36,907 nt of DNA from Candidatus Hydrogenedentota bacterium. Its GTDB lineage: Bacteria; Hydrogenedentota; Hydrogenedentia; Hydrogenedentales; JAJRTN01. The stretch covers positions 1-36,907 of the forward strand of contig JAJRTN010000052.1 of the NCBI GenBank assembly GCA_024278275.1, in the 5' to 3' direction. Made by a program: the position numbers and the translations under genes. Shown here in pieces: positions 16,166-28,593 of the stretch (the stretch's first letter is position 1; each line of letters starts with the position of its first letter). The notes under the pieces are model-generated. The model made no database searches, was not told the DNA's origin, and saw only the letters and a list, made by a program, of their open reading frames with translations.

Positions 16166-16573
16166 AAACCTTTCTCCTCTTTGAAATGGCCGGGGCCACG
16201 CTTTCGTCGTACTACCGAAGCTGCCTCCACGCAACCGGGACAGCATCCAACGCCGACACAGGGAAAGTCAAGTTTTCAAGCCCATTCTTCCGAAGCCTGC
16301 CACTGTCAACTTTTTCGGTGCAAGCGTGTTGATGGGGGCCTTTGGGGGCACTGCACGGGGGAGGCACTGGGAAGTTGGTGAAATGCCGGGGGCGGTACCG
16401 TGCCTCGACCACCGATGCCAAAGAAAAAACTTTCTTGGGAGCATTTTGACCTGAGAAATGCTCTTTTCACTGCCAAAGCGCCCCATCGGTGTGGCGGTAT
16501 TTGCCGCCTTCGGCGTGGCTGACCTGGTTGTCACTTCTATTACGATGAATTGAAGGGAAAAGCCACGGACCCC
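16166..16573. other. Intergenic region between cupin gene and respiratory cluster
   Basis: A stretch of about 400 nt with no convincing reading frame on either strand. It must hold the promoters of the cupin gene (-) and, together with the next 160 nt, of the act-cox cluster (+). I could not identify a convincing -35/-10 pair. Confidence 0.5.
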
Positions 16574-16592
16574 AAACATCATAATCATTATC
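16574..16592. promoter_or_regulatory. Fur-box-like site upstream of actA
   Basis: The 19 nt at 16574-16592 (core CATAATCATTATC) match the 19-bp consensus Fur box at 15 positions by eye, with the whole right half exact. It lies about 145 nt before actA, the first gene of a cluster encoding haem- and Fe-S-rich complexes, so iron control would make sense. No Fur gene is in the window. Confidence 0.35.
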
Positions 16593-16649
16593 ACGTTGGG
16601 AATAATTACCTCGGGAGTCGGGTTAAATCACTCGATTGGAAGGAGCCGG

Positions 16650-16781
16650 GTGGTGGGGCTGGTGGTGGCGGGCGTGGTATGCGGGCTGTGGTGGTCCCTT
16701 TCCAACGGAGTCATTGGTAATAAGAGGAGTATTTCGTGGCACAGGTATTTCGCCCCGGCGCGGACATACTGGTTCGACTGA
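16650..16781 (+). CDS. Possible small membrane protein upstream of actA
   Basis: A 43-residue frame starts at GTG 16650 with AAGGAG five bases upstream and encodes a hydrophobic stretch (VGLVVAGVVCGLWW) near its start, then a basic tail. Its last 46 nt overlap the start of actA in another frame. It could be a real small membrane protein, a translational leader, or chance. No family is recognised. Confidence 0.25.
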   Translation: MVGLVVAGVVCGLWWSLSNGVIGNKRSISWHRYFAPARTYWFD

Positions 16782-17392
16782 TGGTCGTGGGTGGGGGTAT
16801 CGCGGCAGGTGCCGCCGCACTCATGGGTTGGGTCGTGTATAGTTCCCCCGTTTTGACGCAAGTTGACATCAATCGGGCGCAACCGGTTCCTTTCAGTCAC
16901 CAGCGTCATGTGGGCGGTAACGCCATTGACTGTCGCTTCTGCCACACGAGCGTGGAAGAGAGTCCCTTTGCCGGTATACCACCCACTGAAACCTGCATGA
17001 CCTGTCATTCCCAGGTGCTGCCCGACGCTCCGCTCTTACAGCCGGTTCGGGAGAGTTGGAAGACGGGGAAGCCCATCGTGTGGACCCGTCTGAATGATCT
17101 CCCGGATTTCGTCTACTTTGATCACAGCGTCCATATCGCCAAGGGAGTGGGCTGCACAACCTGCCATGGGGCCATTGATGAGATGCCTCTCACGCGCAAG
17201 GTGGAAACGCTCCACATGAGTTGGTGTCTCAACTGTCACCGTGCTCCGGAGAAATTTCTGCGGCCGAAAGACCGGATTTTCGACGTGGATTGGGAACCAC
17301 CGGCGAACCAGGTCGAGCAGGGGAAGCGGCTGGTTGAGGAATATGGCGTTACCGTGGGGCAATTGACCAACTGTTCGGTGTGTCACCGCTGA
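16736..17392 (+). CDS. actA: Alternative complex III subunit A, pentahaem cytochrome c
   Basis: Electron-transfer subunit of ACIII, the quinol oxidoreductase that replaces the bc1 complex. 218 residues: an N-terminal membrane anchor or uncleaved signal (about 12-35), then five CxxCH haem-c sites at 66-70, 87-91, 140-144, 164-168 and 213-217, the number expected for ActA. It lies on the periplasmic face and receives electrons from the Fe-S subunit. The GTG start at 16736 has AGAGGAG seven bases upstream. It is the first gene of the act-cox cluster; actB follows after 47 nt. Confidence 0.96.
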   Translation: MAQVFRPGADILVRLMVVGGGIAAGAAALMGWVVYSSPVLTQVDINRAQPVPFSHQRHVGGNAIDCRFCHTSVEESPFAGIPPTETCMTCHSQVLPDAPLLQPVRESWKTGKPIVWTRLNDLPDFVYFDHSVHIAKGVGCTTCHGAIDEMPLTRKVETLHMSWCLNCHRAPEKFLRPKDRIFDVDWEPPANQVEQGKRLVEEYGVTVGQLTNCSVCHR

Positions 17393-17439
17393 TGGACAGG
17401 CGATGGAAGGCCCGTGGCCAAGGACCGGAATAGGCAATT

Positions 17440-20484
<3,045 letters not shown>

Positions 20485-20489
20485 TCCAT

Positions 20490-21878
20490 ATGGAAGCACA
20501 ATACGTGGATATACCCGAACCGCTGGAGAATATCCCCCCCCTGGCGGAAACGGACCACAGCTACGAATCCATTTCTCGCGCGGTGTGCGACGTGGTGCTG
20601 GAAAAGCCCATGCCCCGGCCCTGGTACCCGGTCTTTGGGGTGGGTAACCTGCTCCTGGCCGTCCTGGGCCTGAGTACCATGTACCTCTTTTACCGCGGCC
20701 TGGGCATCTGGGGCATCAACAACCCCGTGGGGTGGGGCTTCGCTATTGTCAACCTGGTGTGGTGGATTGGCATTGGCCATGCGGGCACCCTCATCTCCGC
20801 CATTCTCCTTTTGTTTCACCAGGACTGGCGCACGGCGATCAACCGTTTCGCCGAGGCCATGACCCTCTTCGCCGTCATGTGCGCGGGGATCTTTCCGCTT
20901 CTCCACGTGGGGCGGCCCTGGGCAATCTACTTCATCTTCCCCCTGCCCAACACCATGTCGCTGTGGCCCCAGTTCAGAAGTCCCCTCTTGTGGGATGTAT
21001 TCGCCATCTCGACCTATTTCACCGTGTCGCTCCTTTTCTGGTACACGGGACTCATCCCCGATTTGGCGACGCTCCGCGACCGTGCGCCCAGGGGAATACG
21101 CCGGACCATCTACGGCATTTTCGCCCTCGGCTGGCGCGGGTCCGCGCGACACTGGTTCCGCTACGAAATGGCCTACCTTCTAATCGGCGGCATGTCGGCG
21201 CCTCTCGTGGTGTCGGTGCATACCATTGTTTCCTTCGATTTCGCCGTGAGCGTCATCCCCGGATGGCATACCACCATCTTCCCCCCCTATTTCGTGGCGG
21301 GCGCCATTTACTCGGGCTTTGCCATGGTGCTCACCATCCTGATTCCCGTCCGGGAATGGTTCAACATGAAGGATTTCATCACCACGCGCCACTTGGACAA
21401 CATGGCGAAGGTCATGTTGGCCACGGGACTGGTGGTCGCTTACGGCTATTTCTCCGAAGCCTTCTATGCCTGGTACAGCGGCAATGAATACGAGCGTTTC
21501 ATGATGTCCAACCGCATGTTCGGCGGCGGGTACTGGTGGGCCTACTGGTGCCTTATGTTCTGTAACGTCCTGTCGCCCCAGTTTCTCTGGATCAAGTGGG
21601 TGCGCCAAAACCCCGTGCCGCTCTTCGTGGCGAGTATTGTGGTGAATATCGGCATGTGGCTGGAACGTTACGTCATCGTGGTGACCAGCCTCACACGGGA
21701 TTTCCTGCCCCAGGCCTGGGGCCAGTATACGGGCACCATCTTCGACTGGGCGGCCTACGTGGGGTCCATCGGGCTTTTCATCACCATGCTCTGCCTTTTT
21801 GTCCGCTTTCTGCCCATGATTTCAATCTTTGAACTGCGCGTGCAGCATCGGCAGATGCTGCGCGGCGAGCTGCGCTAA
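20490..21878 (+). CDS. actC: Alternative complex III subunit C (NrfD-like membrane protein)
   Basis: 462 residues of the NrfD/PsrC polytopic family, with about ten hydrophobic segments, beginning [18 protein letters not shown] after a 45-residue soluble N-terminus. It forms a quinol-binding membrane subunit of ACIII next to the Fe-S domain of ActB. Family-typical blocks [17 protein letters not shown] (conserved His in the second helix) and [17 protein letters not shown] are present. The ATG at 20490 is 6 nt after actB, indicating tight coupling, and actD follows almost at once. Confidence 0.96.
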   Translation: MEAQYVDIPEPLENIPPLAETDHSYESISRAVCDVVLEKPMPRPWYPVFGVGNLLLAVLGLSTMYLFYRGLGIWGINNPVGWGFAIVNLVWWIGIGHAGTLISAILLLFHQDWRTAINRFAEAMTLFAVMCAGIFPLLHVGRPWAIYFIFPLPNTMSLWPQFRSPLLWDVFAISTYFTVSLLFWYTGLIPDLATLRDRAPRGIRRTIYGIFALGWRGSARHWFRYEMAYLLIGGMSAPLVVSVHTIVSFDFAVSVIPGWHTTIFPPYFVAGAIYSGFAMVLTILIPVREWFNMKDFITTRHLDNMAKVMLATGLVVAYGYFSEAFYAWYSGNEYERFMMSNRMFGGGYWWAYWCLMFCNVLSPQFLWIKWVRQNPVPLFVASIVVNIGMWLERYVIVVTSLTRDFLPQAWGQYTGTIFDWAAYVGSIGLFITMLCLFVRFLPMISIFELRVQHRQMLRGELR

Positions 21879-21892
21879 GGAGAGTGCGCACC

Positions 21893-22471
21893 ATGACGGA
21901 TCACGCGCATGAAAGAAGTGGGAAAAAAGTCTTCGGCTTAATCGCCGAATTCGATGATCCCCAGGTTTTGCTGGAGGCCGCGGAAAAGGCGCACAAGAAG
22001 GGCTATCGCGATGTGGACGCCTATGCGCCTTTTCCCGTTCACGGGCTGGCGGAAGCGTTGGGTGTGCAAAAAACGAGGGTTCCTTTTTTCACGCTCATGG
22101 GCGGCATGACGGGGGCGGCCGCGGGCTTCGGTATGCAGTACTTCGCCATGGTCATGCACTACCCCTACAGTATTGGCGGTAAGCCGTTGAACAGTTGGCC
22201 CTCCTTCATTCCCATCACCTTCGAGCTGGCGATTCTTTTCGGCGCTTTCGCGGCATTGGGCAGCATGTTGGCACTCAACGGACTGCCCCGGCTGCACCAC
22301 CCCGTCTTCGGGGCGAAACGCTTCAACCGGGCCAGCAGCGACGGTTTCTTCTTGTGCATCGAGGCCACGGACCATTTGTACGACCCCGAAGGCACCCAAG
22401 GCTTTTTGAATGAACTGGGACCGGTCGAGGTTTCCGAGGTTGAGGATGATTCGGACAATGATGCCCATTAA
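21893..22471 (+). CDS. actD: Alternative complex III subunit D (DUF3341)
   Basis: 192 residues. A soluble N-terminal part (VFGLIAEFDDPQVLLEAAEKA, typical of DUF3341/ActD) is followed by two membrane helices (LMGGMTGAAAGFGMQYFAM and a second ending with FAALGSMLAL) and a soluble acidic C-terminus. It is a structural subunit of ACIII with no cofactor motif. ATG 21893 is preferred over a GTG at 21884 because TAAGGAG is well placed for it; the choice alters only three residues. Its end overlaps the proposed actE start. Confidence 0.93.
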   Translation: MTDHAHERSGKKVFGLIAEFDDPQVLLEAAEKAHKKGYRDVDAYAPFPVHGLAEALGVQKTRVPFFTLMGGMTGAAAGFGMQYFAMVMHYPYSIGGKPLNSWPSFIPITFELAILFGAFAALGSMLALNGLPRLHHPVFGAKRFNRASSDGFFLCIEATDHLYDPEGTQGFLNELGPVEVSEVEDDSDNDAH

Positions 22472-23177
22472 ACGCGGCGGATGGACAGGCAGGGCTTCTT
22501 TTGCAACGTTCGTTGCCCTCATGCTTCTGGGCTGCCACCCGGATATGTGGAATCAGCCCAGGTTCGGCCCGCATCAGAAAAACGATTTTTTCAACAACCA
22601 GAGCGCGGCGCGCGACCGGGTGCCCAATACCGTGCCCTATTCGGGAAAACGCAGACCTTGGCGGGCGGACACCTTCGCGGCCAACACGGGCAGGAAAACC
22701 GTGCCACCCGTGACGAAACAAGCCTTCTACACGGGCCGCAACGCCGATGGCGGGTTTCTTGCCGACAACTATTTCAAGGTGGACGCCGGTCTCGTCGCGC
22801 GGGGCCGGGAACGTTTCGCCATCAACTGCGTGCATTGCCACGGCATGTTGGGCGACGGCAACGGCATCATCACCAAGCGCGGATTCCCGAAAGCGGCGAC
22901 CTATCATATCGACCGTCTCCGCGAGGTGGAAGACGGATACATCGTGGACGTGATTCGTAACGGTTTTGGCCGAATGTACAGCCAGGCATCCAAGGTGGCC
23001 CCCGAGGACCGGTGGGCTATCGCGGCATACATCCGCGCGCTGCAACTCAGCCAGAACGCCGATATCACGGATCCCGACGCGCCCCTCTCCAAGGAGGTGG
23101 CGCGCCATTTGGCGGAACAACAGGCCGATACCGCCGCGGCGGCAACCCATGATGAAGCGAACAACCATGCTCACTAA
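22446..23177 (+). CDS. actE: Alternative complex III subunit E, monohaem cytochrome c lipoprotein
   Basis: About 243 residues. A lipoprotein signal ends in LMLLGC (Cys30), so the protein should be lipid-anchored by Lgt, whose gene is also in this window. One haem-c site, CVHCHG (Cys128 to His132), and a later Met (GFGRMYSQ) suggest a His/Met cytochrome c. It carries electrons from ACIII toward the oxidase. The start is uncertain among ATGs at 22446, 22458 and 22461; 22446 overlaps actD by 26 nt. The C-terminal end overlaps actF. Confidence 0.93.
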   Translation: MIRTMMPIKRGGWTGRASFATFVALMLLGCHPDMWNQPRFGPHQKNDFFNNQSAARDRVPNTVPYSGKRRPWRADTFAANTGRKTVPPVTKQAFYTGRNADGGFLADNYFKVDAGLVARGRERFAINCVHCHGMLGDGNGIITKRGFPKAATYHIDRLREVEDGYIVDVIRNGFGRMYSQASKVAPEDRWAIAAYIRALQLSQNADITDPDAPLSKEVARHLAEQQADTAAAATHDEANNHAH

Positions 23178-24375
23178 CGAACATTTACGAAAAATCGGCG
23201 GCCTCCGCGCCAGGGCGCTCGTGGTGGGCGCCATTGGAACGCTTCTGACGCTGACGGGTTTGTCACGCGGGATGGACGGCCTGTTTCAACCGCTTATCGT
23301 GGCCTACATGTTTTGGTTTGCCCTGGGCGTGGGGTGTCTGGCCGTGGTCATGTTGCACCACCTTTGTGGCGGCGCCTGGAGTTTCATGATACAGCGCATC
23401 TGCGAAGCGGGTTCGCGCACCCTTCCGCACTTCGCCCTGCTGGGCGCCTTTGTCTTCCTTGGCAGTGTCTACCTGTCCGATGTGTACCCCTGGACTGACG
23501 CGGAATATCTTGCCGCCCATGATGCCGCGTCCCGGAAAACGGCCTTCCTCAACGCGAACATCTTTACCATAGCCTATCTTGTGTATTTTGTCATCTGGCT
23601 GGCGCTCATGTTCCTCTACAATACGTGGTCCCGTGAGCTTGATAAAACGGGTGACGCGCGGATCATTGCGCGTATGAAGTTCCTGGCGGGGCCGGGTCTC
23701 ATCGTCTATGTCTTGTCCATGACCTTTGCCGCGACCCACTGGACCATGTCGCTGGAGCCCGAATGGTTTTCCACCATTTATGGTCCGTGGCTGATCGGCA
23801 GCTATGCCCTCGCCGCCGTGGCCTTCGCCACCATCGTCTTGTCCTATCTCCAGGATGTCCCGGAAATAAAGAAGAAGGTGACCGCACGGCATTTTCATCA
23901 TTTGGGCAATTTCATGCTGGGTCTTACCATTTTCTGGTCCTACACCTCTTTCTCCCAATTCCTCATTATCTGGAACGGCAACCTGCCGGAAGAGATCAGT
24001 TGGTACCTGAACCGTCAAGGCGGCGGTCTCACCTTCATGACGGTCCTGTTAATCATCTTCGTGTGGCTCGTGCCCATGTTTCTCCTCTTCATGCGGCCCA
24101 ACAAGCTGGACGTGGGCCGGCTCCGAAGGATTGCCTGTTACGTGCTGGCCATGCGTGCCCTGGACCTGTACTGGAATATCGTCCCTTCCTTTTCCGGGAA
24201 CGCGAACACGGTCAGCTTCTTCACGGTGGGCCTGGTGTTGGCGGCCATCGCGGGGATGGGCGGTTTCTGGATATGGGCCTTCCTGGGCGAGTTGAAAAAG
24301 CGTCCGCTCCTTCCGCGCCAGGATCCGCGCGCCACGCTCATGTTCTTGAAAGACGAGGCACACGACCATGCATGA
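23167..24375 (+). CDS. actF: Alternative complex III subunit F (membrane protein)
   Basis: 402 residues, an NrfD-like polytopic membrane subunit of ACIII paralogous in fold to ActC, with roughly ten hydrophobic segments (for example FALLGAFVFLGSVYLSDVY and FMLGLTIFWSYTSFSQF). The HFHHLGNFMLGLTIFWSYTSF block with its neighbouring FLIIWNGNLPEE is characteristic of ActF. ATG 23167 is chosen (MLTNEHLRKIGG), overlapping actE by 11 nt; ATG 23149 would add six residues. The next gene overlaps its end by 8 nt. Confidence 0.95.
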   Translation: MLTNEHLRKIGGLRARALVVGAIGTLLTLTGLSRGMDGLFQPLIVAYMFWFALGVGCLAVVMLHHLCGGAWSFMIQRICEAGSRTLPHFALLGAFVFLGSVYLSDVYPWTDAEYLAAHDAASRKTAFLNANIFTIAYLVYFVIWLALMFLYNTWSRELDKTGDARIIARMKFLAGPGLIVYVLSMTFAATHWTMSLEPEWFSTIYGPWLIGSYALAAVAFATIVLSYLQDVPEIKKKVTARHFHHLGNFMLGLTIFWSYTSFSQFLIIWNGNLPEEISWYLNRQGGGLTFMTVLLIIFVWLVPMFLLFMRPNKLDVGRLRRIACYVLAMRALDLYWNIVPSFSGNANTVSFFTVGLVLAAIAGMGGFWIWAFLGELKKRPLLPRQDPRATLMFLKDEAHDHA

Positions 24376-24799
24376 ATCCCGGGACAGCAGGAAAGCAGGG
24401 TATGAAGTCAGCGATATGCGGCCCGCGATTATCGTTCTGTTCGTGTCGGCCATCTTCATGCTGATGGTGGGAGGCGTCATCGGCGCGCTCTTTGTCCTGC
24501 GTGGTTTTGACCGGTCACGGACCCCGGAGATGCCACCGTCCGCGCTGGCGTCGGAAGTCGGACAAGTGCCGGAGGAGCCACACTTGCAACAGGATCCGGT
24601 GGCGGAGAAGGAGAAAATCCTGGCGGAGGCGGCGGCGCGGCTCAACAGCTACGGCCTGGTGAGCGACAATCCCGAAATGAAACGTGCCCATATCCCCATC
24701 GAACGCGCCATGGAACTGGTGGCTTCGGGCCAAGTGCCCTACCGCCAGACCCCCACCCCGGCCAAGAAGGCGGATGCCGGTACGACACCGCGGCCATAA
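24368..24799 (+). CDS. Small single-pass membrane protein of the act-cox cluster
   Basis: 143 residues: a short cytoplasmic N-terminus, one transmembrane segment (about 19-44, IIVLFVSAIFMLMVGGVIGAL), a Pro/Glu-rich linker, then a helical part with LNSYGLV and HIPIERAMELVASG, and a Pro-rich tail. The LNSYG ... IPIxRAMEL pattern is, from memory, frequent in small proteins encoded between ACIII and SCO genes, so an assembly or accessory role is plausible; the function is not known. It has no cofactor-binding motif. ATG 24368 overlaps actF by 8 nt. Confidence 0.8.
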   Translation: MHESRDSRKAGYEVSDMRPAIIVLFVSAIFMLMVGGVIGALFVLRGFDRSRTPEMPPSALASEVGQVPEEPHLQQDPVAEKEKILAEAAARLNSYGLVSDNPEMKRAHIPIERAMELVASGQVPYRQTPTPAKKADAGTTPRP

Positions 24800-24812
24800 G
24801 GACACGCCAGAC

Positions 24813-25955
24813 ATGAAAACCAAAAGCCTCAGCATAAAGAAGCAGTTGTGGAACCCGGAGCCTACACCCGGCGGGCCCGGGCTTCCGCCGGGCGTACACC
24901 CCGTGGCAGGGGCGGGTTTCCCTTCGACCGTTAACGGCGTGGGCCTTGTTCCGGCGGAAAGGCCTCGTGGCAAGGGACGGACCGGATCCTGTCCCTGCCG
25001 GGGGGGGGCTCCGGAACCCAGGAGGGCGCAAAGATGCTCCGCGTCTGTACGCCTGTTTCTGCCCGCACTTTTGATCTCTCTTCTCGCGGGACTTCCCGCT
25101 CATGCCCAGCGACAGGACGAAGCCAAGGTGGAGGAGGTGGGACTCGATCCCATTTCTTTCCGTCCGCCCGACCCGGTTGATCAATTCGAGGAAATCTATA
25201 TTGAGCAGAAGCTGGATGCCCCGGTTCCCCTCGACCTGGTCTTCACCGATGAAGAGGGGAAAGAAGTCACTCTGGGCAGTTTTTTCAATGACAAGCCCGT
25301 GGTGCTCTCCCTGGTCTACTATGAATGCCCCATGCTCTGTACCCTGATCCTGACGGGCATGGTGTCGGGATTCGACGGATCGGACAACACGCTGAACATT
25401 GGCGAAGATTACGAAGTGGTTACCATCAGCGTGGACCCGGATGAGACGCCCGAAATGGCGCGGGAGAAAAAAGCAGCCTATCTTAAACAATATCACCGAG
25501 ACGGGGGAGCCGAGGGATGGCATTTCCTTACCGGCAAGGAAGACGCCATCGAGGACCTGGCGCAATCGGTGGGCTTCCGCTACTACTACGACAAGGAGAC
25601 CGATCAGTTCGCCCATGCCAGCGGCATCATGATCCTCACGCCGGGGGGGCGCGTGTCGAGTTATTACCTCGGCATTGAATATCTCCCGCGCAACCTCAAA
25701 CTGGCGATCATGGATGCCGCGGACGGGCGTATTGGCAGCCTGGTCGAACAGTTGATCCTGCTTTGTTACGCCTACGACCCCGCCAAGGGTACGTATGGTT
25801 TCTATGTACTGAACGCGGTTCGCCTCGGTGGCGGCCTGGTGGTGGGCGCCATTGTCCTCTTCTGGACCCTCGCCTGGGCCGCGGGCCGGCGAAAGAAGCA
25901 TCGGCCTCCCGTGGCCGGCAAGGAAAATCACCCGGAAATCCCGGCCCACCATTAG
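24813..25955 (+). CDS. SCO1/SenC-type copper chaperone for cytochrome oxidase
   Basis: Delivers copper to the CuA site of oxidase subunit II. The thioredoxin-like domain has the copper ligands CPMLC (Cys172, Cys176) and the distant His268 (FAHASG), counted from ATG 24813; a C-terminal transmembrane helix (about 340-360) follows. The open frame has a strange 75-residue Gly/Pro/Arg-rich leader before a normal signal peptide (RLFLPALLISLLAGLPAHA). A near-ideal AGGAGG-8-ATG start is at 25018-25036, but that ATG is one base out of frame with the signal peptide; deleting one base between about 25037 and 25052 would give a normal signal sequence. Either the assembly has an extra base or the upstream ATG is used. 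The domain identity is firm, the start is not. Confidence 0.9.
   Translation: MKTKSLSIKKQLWNPEPTPGGPGLPPGVHPVAGAGFPSTVNGVGLVPAERPRGKGRTGSCPCRGGAPEPRRAQRCSASVRLFLPALLISLLAGLPAHAQRQDEAKVEEVGLDPISFRPPDPVDQFEEIYIEQKLDAPVPLDLVFTDEEGKEVTLGSFFNDKPVVLSLVYYECPMLCTLILTGMVSGFDGSDNTLNIGEDYEVVTISVDPDETPEMAREKKAAYLKQYHRDGGAEGWHFLTGKEDAIEDLAQSVGFRYYYDKETDQFAHASGIMILTPGGRVSSYYLGIEYLPRNLKLAIMDAADGRIGSLVEQLILLCYAYDPAKGTYGFYVLNAVRLGGGLVVGAIVLFWTLAWAAGRRKKHRPPVAGKENHPEIPAHH
24863..24999. repeat. Two strong hairpins in the proposed 5' part of the SCO gene
   Basis: Stem 1: CCCGGCGG 24867-24874 with CCGCCGGG 24885-24892, extended by three further pairs beyond one mismatch. Stem 2: 24969-24978 with 24991-24999, nine pairs with one bulged A. 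A run of nine G follows at 25000-25008. Such structure is more usual for intergenic DNA than for coding DNA. Confidence 0.5.
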
Positions 25956-25996
25956 CGTGTCCGAGAGCAACCCAGCAGGGCAGTAACAGACGCACC

Positions 25997-26932
25997 ATGT
26001 GGAACTTTCCTCTATTACCCGAACAGGCATCGGCCTACGCCGCGAAGGTGGATCCCCTCTTTTACGCATTGGCCGTCTTCGTGCTTACCTTCACCATGGG
26101 CGTGACCACCGTGTTTATCGTGCTGGGCGTGCGCTACCGCAAACGCCGGGGCGTTCACCGGAAGTCGGTCCACGTGGAGAACATGCTGATTGAACTGGTG
26201 TGGAGCGCCATTCCCGTGGTTATTGCCATCGCCATTTTCGCCTGGGGCGCCGTGCTCTATTACGATCACGGCAAAGCGCCCGGGGACACCATCGACATCA
26301 ACGTCATCGGCAAGCAATGGATGTGGAAAATACAGCACCCCAATGGCCTGCGCGAGGTGAACGAACTGCATGTCCCCAAGGGCCGGCCGGTGAAGCTCAT
26401 TATGACGTCGCAGGACGTGATCCACAGCTTTTATGTCCCCGCGTTTCGCAAGAAACAGGATGTCCTCCCCGCGCGCTACACCTCCCTCTGGTTCGAGGCG
26501 ACGAAAGTGGGGGAGTATCCCCTGTTCTGCGCGGAGTACTGCGGCACGGAGCATTCACTCATGGGCGGCACGGTCTACGTCATGGAGCCCTCGGACTACG
26601 AGGAATGGCTGGGCGGTGGGCCGGCCCTGACACCGGCGGCGGAAGGGGAAGCCATCTTTCAGAAGATGGGGTGCGCCACCTGCCACGACGCGGGGGATTC
26701 AAGCCGCGGACCAAGCCTTAACGGGCTGTACGGAAAAGACGTAAAACTTCGTGGCGGCGGCACGATTCCCGCCAACGACGAGTACCTTCGCCGTTCCATC
26801 ATGGAGCCCACGGCCGACGTGGTGGTGGGGTATACACCACTCATGCCGGCCTTCAAAACCCAATTTAACGAAGACGATATTCTCAGCCTGCTGGCCTACA
26901 TCAAGTCACTGGGCGGCGGTACGCAGGAGTAA
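25997..26932 (+). CDS. coxB: caa3-type cytochrome c oxidase subunit II with fused cytochrome c
   Basis: Takes electrons from ACIII or cytochrome c and passes them through CuA to subunit I. 311 residues: two N-terminal membrane helices (about 20-45 and 62-85), a periplasmic cupredoxin domain with CuA ligands His143, Cys178, Cys182, His186 and Met189 ([12 protein letters not shown]), and a C-terminal cytochrome c domain with CATCH (Cys226 to His230) and a later Met in PLMPAF. The fused haem c makes the enzyme caa3-type. ATG 25997 begins [12 protein letters not shown]; the ribosome site is weak. It lies 41 nt after the SCO gene and 2 nt before coxA. Confidence 0.96.
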   Translation: MWNFPLLPEQASAYAAKVDPLFYALAVFVLTFTMGVTTVFIVLGVRYRKRRGVHRKSVHVENMLIELVWSAIPVVIAIAIFAWGAVLYYDHGKAPGDTIDINVIGKQWMWKIQHPNGLREVNELHVPKGRPVKLIMTSQDVIHSFYVPAFRKKQDVLPARYTSLWFEATKVGEYPLFCAEYCGTEHSLMGGTVYVMEPSDYEEWLGGGPALTPAAEGEAIFQKMGCATCHDAGDSSRGPSLNGLYGKDVKLRGGGTIPANDEYLRRSIMEPTADVVVGYTPLMPAFKTQFNEDDILSLLAYIKSLGGGTQE

Positions 26933-26934
26933 CC

Positions 26935-28593
26935 ATGTCCACCGAACACCTTGTCGAACCCTCGGCCGATTTCCCGGTCCGCGATTACGGGCCGCCCCGG
27001 GTACACTACCTGAACTGGCGCCACACCATAGCCTCCTGGCTCCTGTCCCGGGACCACAAGCGCATCGGCATCATGTACCTCGTGTCCATCAGTATTTTCT
27101 TCGTGGTGGGCAGTCTTTTCGCCGCCATCTTCCGGCTGGAGTTGCTGACCCCCGAGGGGGATTTCCTGCAAGCCGACACGTACAACAAGTTCTTCACCCT
27201 CCATGGCGTGGTGATGATCTTCTTCTTTCTCATCCCTTCCATCCCGGCCGTGCTGGGCAATTTCCTCATTCCCCTGATGATCGGCGCGAAGGACGTGGCC
27301 TTCCCTAAGCTCAACCTGGCCAGTTGGTACATCTTCATGGTGGGAGGAACCATCGGCGTTGCGATCATCCTGTTGGGCGGTTTGGACACGGGCTGGACCT
27401 TTTACACCCCCCTGAGTTCCAGTTATGCCAACACCCACGTGTTCCTGGCCGCCATGCTGGTGTTTATCACCGGATTCTCCTCCATTCTTACGGGGCTGAA
27501 TTTCCTGGTGACCATTCACAAAATGCGCGCCCCCGGCCTCACGTGGTTCCGTTTGCCCTTGTTCATCTGGGCTCACTACGCCACGAGCGTCATCCAGGTC
27601 CTGGGCACCCCCGTGCTGGCGATCACGGTCTTCCTCGTGGGCATCGAGCGCATCTGGGGCGTGGGTATCTTCGATCCGGCCCTGGGCGGCGATCCCATCC
27701 TTTTCCAGCATATGTTCTGGTTCTACTCCCATCCGGCGGTGTACATCATGATACTGCCCGGCATGGGCGTCATCAGCGAGGTCATCGCCTGTTTTTCACG
27801 CAACCGCGTGTTTGGCTACGAGTTCATCGCTTTCTCCAGCGTGGCCATTGCCATCATCGGCTTCCTCGTGTGGGGGCACCACATGTACGTGAGCGGACAG
27901 TCCATGTACGCGAACCTGGTTTTCTCCCTGCTGACCATGCTCGTAGCCGTACCCTCGGCCATCAAGATCTTCAACTGGACCGCAACCCTCTACAAGGGCA
28001 ATGTGATCTGGGAGACCCCCATGCTCTACGCCGTGGGTTTCATCGGTCTCTTCGGCATTGGCGGCGGCACGGGGCTTTTCCTGGGCACCACGGGGCTCGA
28101 TGTGCCACTCCACGACACCTACTTCGTGGTGGCCCATTTCCACTATGTCATGGTGGGCGGCATGGTGATGGCCTACCTGGCGGGTATTCACTTCTGGTGG
28201 CCCAAGATCACGGGCAAAATGTACGCCCAAACCCCCGCGAAAATCAGTGCCATCGTTGTCTTCGTGGGATTTAACTTTACCTTCTTCCCCCAATTCCTCG
28301 CGGGATGGAACGGCATGCCCCGGCGTTACCACTCCTACAACGCGGACTTTCAAATCTGGAACGTGCTCTCCACCGCGGGCGCCACGGTGCTGGGCATCGG
28401 CTTTCTCATGCCGGCCTTTTACCTGGGCTGGTCCCTGTTCTTCGGAAAGGACGCCGGCAGTAATCCCTGGGGCGCGCGAGGGTTGGAGTGGGAGGCCTGC
28501 ACCTCTCCTCCCATTCCCCACAACTTCGAGGAAATCCCCGTGGTGACGCAAGAGGCGTATGCCTACACCGGAGAGGAGACCGTCAGTGTCTAG
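26935..28593 (+). CDS. coxA: Cytochrome c oxidase subunit I, A2-type haem-copper oxidase
   Basis: Catalytic subunit that reduces oxygen to water and pumps protons. 552 residues with about twelve membrane helices. Visible ligands: His90 (low-spin haem), His266 (CuB) with Tyr270 of the His-Tyr crosslink, His315-His316 (CuB), and the HFH pair at 401/403 (haems). The helix VI motif is YSHPAVY: the Glu of A1 oxidases (GHPEVY) is absent and Tyr264-Ser265 take its place, the hallmark of A2-type oxidases such as that of Rhodothermus. The stop overlaps the GTG start of coxC. Confidence 0.97.
   Translation: MSTEHLVEPSADFPVRDYGPPRVHYLNWRHTIASWLLSRDHKRIGIMYLVSISIFFVVGSLFAAIFRLELLTPEGDFLQADTYNKFFTLHGVVMIFFFLIPSIPAVLGNFLIPLMIGAKDVAFPKLNLASWYIFMVGGTIGVAIILLGGLDTGWTFYTPLSSSYANTHVFLAAMLVFITGFSSILTGLNFLVTIHKMRAPGLTWFRLPLFIWAHYATSVIQVLGTPVLAITVFLVGIERIWGVGIFDPALGGDPILFQHMFWFYSHPAVYIMILPGMGVISEVIACFSRNRVFGYEFIAFSSVAIAIIGFLVWGHHMYVSGQSMYANLVFSLLTMLVAVPSAIKIFNWTATLYKGNVIWETPMLYAVGFIGLFGIGGGTGLFLGTTGLDVPLHDTYFVVAHFHYVMVGGMVMAYLAGIHFWWPKITGKMYAQTPAKISAIVVFVGFNFTFFPQFLAGWNGMPRRYHSYNADFQIWNVLSTAGATVLGIGFLMPAFYLGWSLFFGKDAGSNPWGARGLEWEACTSPPIPHNFEEIPVVTQEAYAYTGEETVSV

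Noticed and set aside
25018-25048. GGGCGCAAAG stretch resembling part of a c-di-GMP (GEMM) riboswitch
   Set aside because: Only the short GCAAAG-like segment is similar; the partner half with the conserved AAACC and the paired stems are missing.
24642-26069. A 475-codon minus-strand frame across SCO
   Set aside because: It opposes clear copper-chaperone coding sequence with CPMLC and its own product shows no domain.
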